The translations under genes and the position numbers were made by a program. A DNA stretch of 7,024 nucleotides from Clostridiales bacterium (lineage in GTDB: Bacteria; Bacillota; Clostridia; Oscillospirales; Oscillospiraceae), in the NCBI GenBank assembly GCA_017577345.1, contig PITX01000067.1:1-7024 (forward strand), read 5' to 3'. A model generated the notes under the pieces. The model did not search any database, was not told the origin of the DNA, and worked only from the letters and a program-made list of their open reading frames with translations. Positions 6,355-7,024 of the stretch are shown in pieces; positions within the stretch are counted from its first letter, which is position 1; every line of letters starts with the position of its first letter.

Positions 6355-7024
6355 ATGGCACGAAAGAAAAAAGAACCGACAACCTCAAAAACGCCGGACA
6401 CCTCCCGGGTGGAGGGTCTGCGCGCTGAGGTGCTGGAGCAGCCGATCACCGATACGCTGACCGTGAACTATATGCCGTATGCCATGAGCGTCATCGTCTC
6501 GCGTGCGATCCCGGAAATCGACGGCTTCAAGCCCTCACATCGCAAGCTCCTTTATACGATGTATAAAATGGGTCTGCTGAAGGGCAACCGTACCAAATCC
6601 GCCAATATCGTCGGTCAGACCATGCACCTGAATCCCCACGGGGATGCCGCGATCTACGACACGATGGTACGACTTGCCAGAGGCAACGAGACCCTGCTGA
6701 CTCCCTTCGTGGACTCCAAGGGCAACTTCGGCAAGATCTACTCCCGCGACATGGCATACGCCGCCTCGCGTTATACGGAAGCAAAGCTGGAGAGCATCTG
6801 CGAGGAAATTTTCCGCGACATCGACTGCGAGACCGTGGATTTCGTTGATAACTACGACAACTCCACACAGGAGCCGACGCTCCTTCCCACCGCCTTCCCC
6901 AATGTTCTTGTCTCCGCAAATATGGGCATCGCCGTCGGCATGGCAAGCAATATCTGCGGCTTCAACCTCCGTGAGGTCTGCAAGGCAACCGCTGCGTGGA
7001 TCAAAAACCCCGACTGCGATCTGC
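6355..7024 (+). CDS. parC: Type IIA topoisomerase subunit A (ParC/GyrA-like), N-terminal part
   Basis: 223 codons are visible; the right edge cuts the gene. This is the DNA breakage-reunion subunit and partner of the upstream ATPase. Seen: a short charged N-terminal extension (1-20), then MPYAMSVIVSRAIPEIDGFKP (40-60), the start of the winged-helix region, with SHRKLLYTM (61-69); IVGQTMHLNPHGDAAIYD (85-102), the quinolone-pocket helix; GNFGK (123-127); and SRYTE with the catalytic Arg139-Tyr140 pair (138-142). After that come LLPTAFPNVLVSAN (176-189) and GIAVGMASNI (191-200). The gene starts 17 bp after the subunit B stop with AAAGGA about 10 nt before ATG, so the two form an operon that would give balanced subunits. 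The residue matching Escherichia coli GyrA Ser83 is Ala98, while Asp87 is kept as Asp102. Without the C-terminal domain (GyrA-box or not), gyrase and topo IV cannot be told apart. Confidence 0.92.
   Translation, partial: MARKKKEPTTSKTPDTSRVEGLRAEVLEQPITDTLTVNYMPYAMSVIVSRAIPEIDGFKPSHRKLLYTMYKMGLLKGNRTKSANIVGQTMHLNPHGDAAIYDTMVRLARGNETLLTPFVDSKGNFGKIYSRDMAYAASRYTEAKLESICEEIFRDIDCETVDFVDNYDNSTQEPTLLPTAFPNVLVSANMGIAVGMASNICGFNLREVCKATAAWIKNPDCDL

Overview
The window looks like ordinary chromosome of a Gram-positive Clostridia-type bacterium, most likely a Ruminococcaceae/Oscillospiraceae gut-type organism. That placement is an inference from three things: moderate GC (a little over 50% by eye), AGGAGG-type ribosome binding sites, and the families present (YfhO membrane proteins and a divergent second topoisomerase II pair). 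There is no transposase, phage gene, tRNA, rRNA or CRISPR array.

The layout is two divergent transcription units around a 199-bp intergenic region (4159-4357). Leftward on the minus strand is a pyridoxamine/pyridoxal kinase gene (4158-3310). It overlaps by 4 bp the start of a very long reading frame that begins at 3313 and is still open at the left edge of the window. Rightward on the plus strand is a GyrB/ParE-like type IIA topoisomerase subunit (4358-6337). After a 17-bp gap comes its GyrA/ParC-like partner (from 6355, cut by the right edge).

The striking part is the long minus-strand frame. I checked every codon from 3313 to 2 and found no stop. Codons 1-925 encode a complete YfhO-family polytopic membrane protein. 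Codon 926 (538) starts a second YfhO copy in the same frame, about 84% identical over the 179 residues visible. At the DNA level, 1-538 and 2776-3313 are gapless direct repeats offset by exactly 2775 bp (925 codons). The junction holds a six-A run, a perfect AGGAGG Shine-Dalgarno and an ATG. Loss or gain of one A would terminate copy 1 right at the junction and restore a normal two-gene operon. So this is either a true double-YfhO fusion, a locus that makes both fused and separate products, or a sequence error in one homopolymer.

The two topoisomerase genes encode the ATPase/TOPRIM and the breakage-reunion subunits of one heterotetrameric enzyme. All core catalytic residues I looked for are present, but several normally invariant flanking motif positions are changed. 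This suggests a paralogous gyrase/topo IV rather than the housekeeping gyrase. A near-consensus promoter (TTGACT, 17 bp, TATACT) sits directly upstream of the pair, and a TATAAT box on the other strand serves the kinase-YfhO unit.
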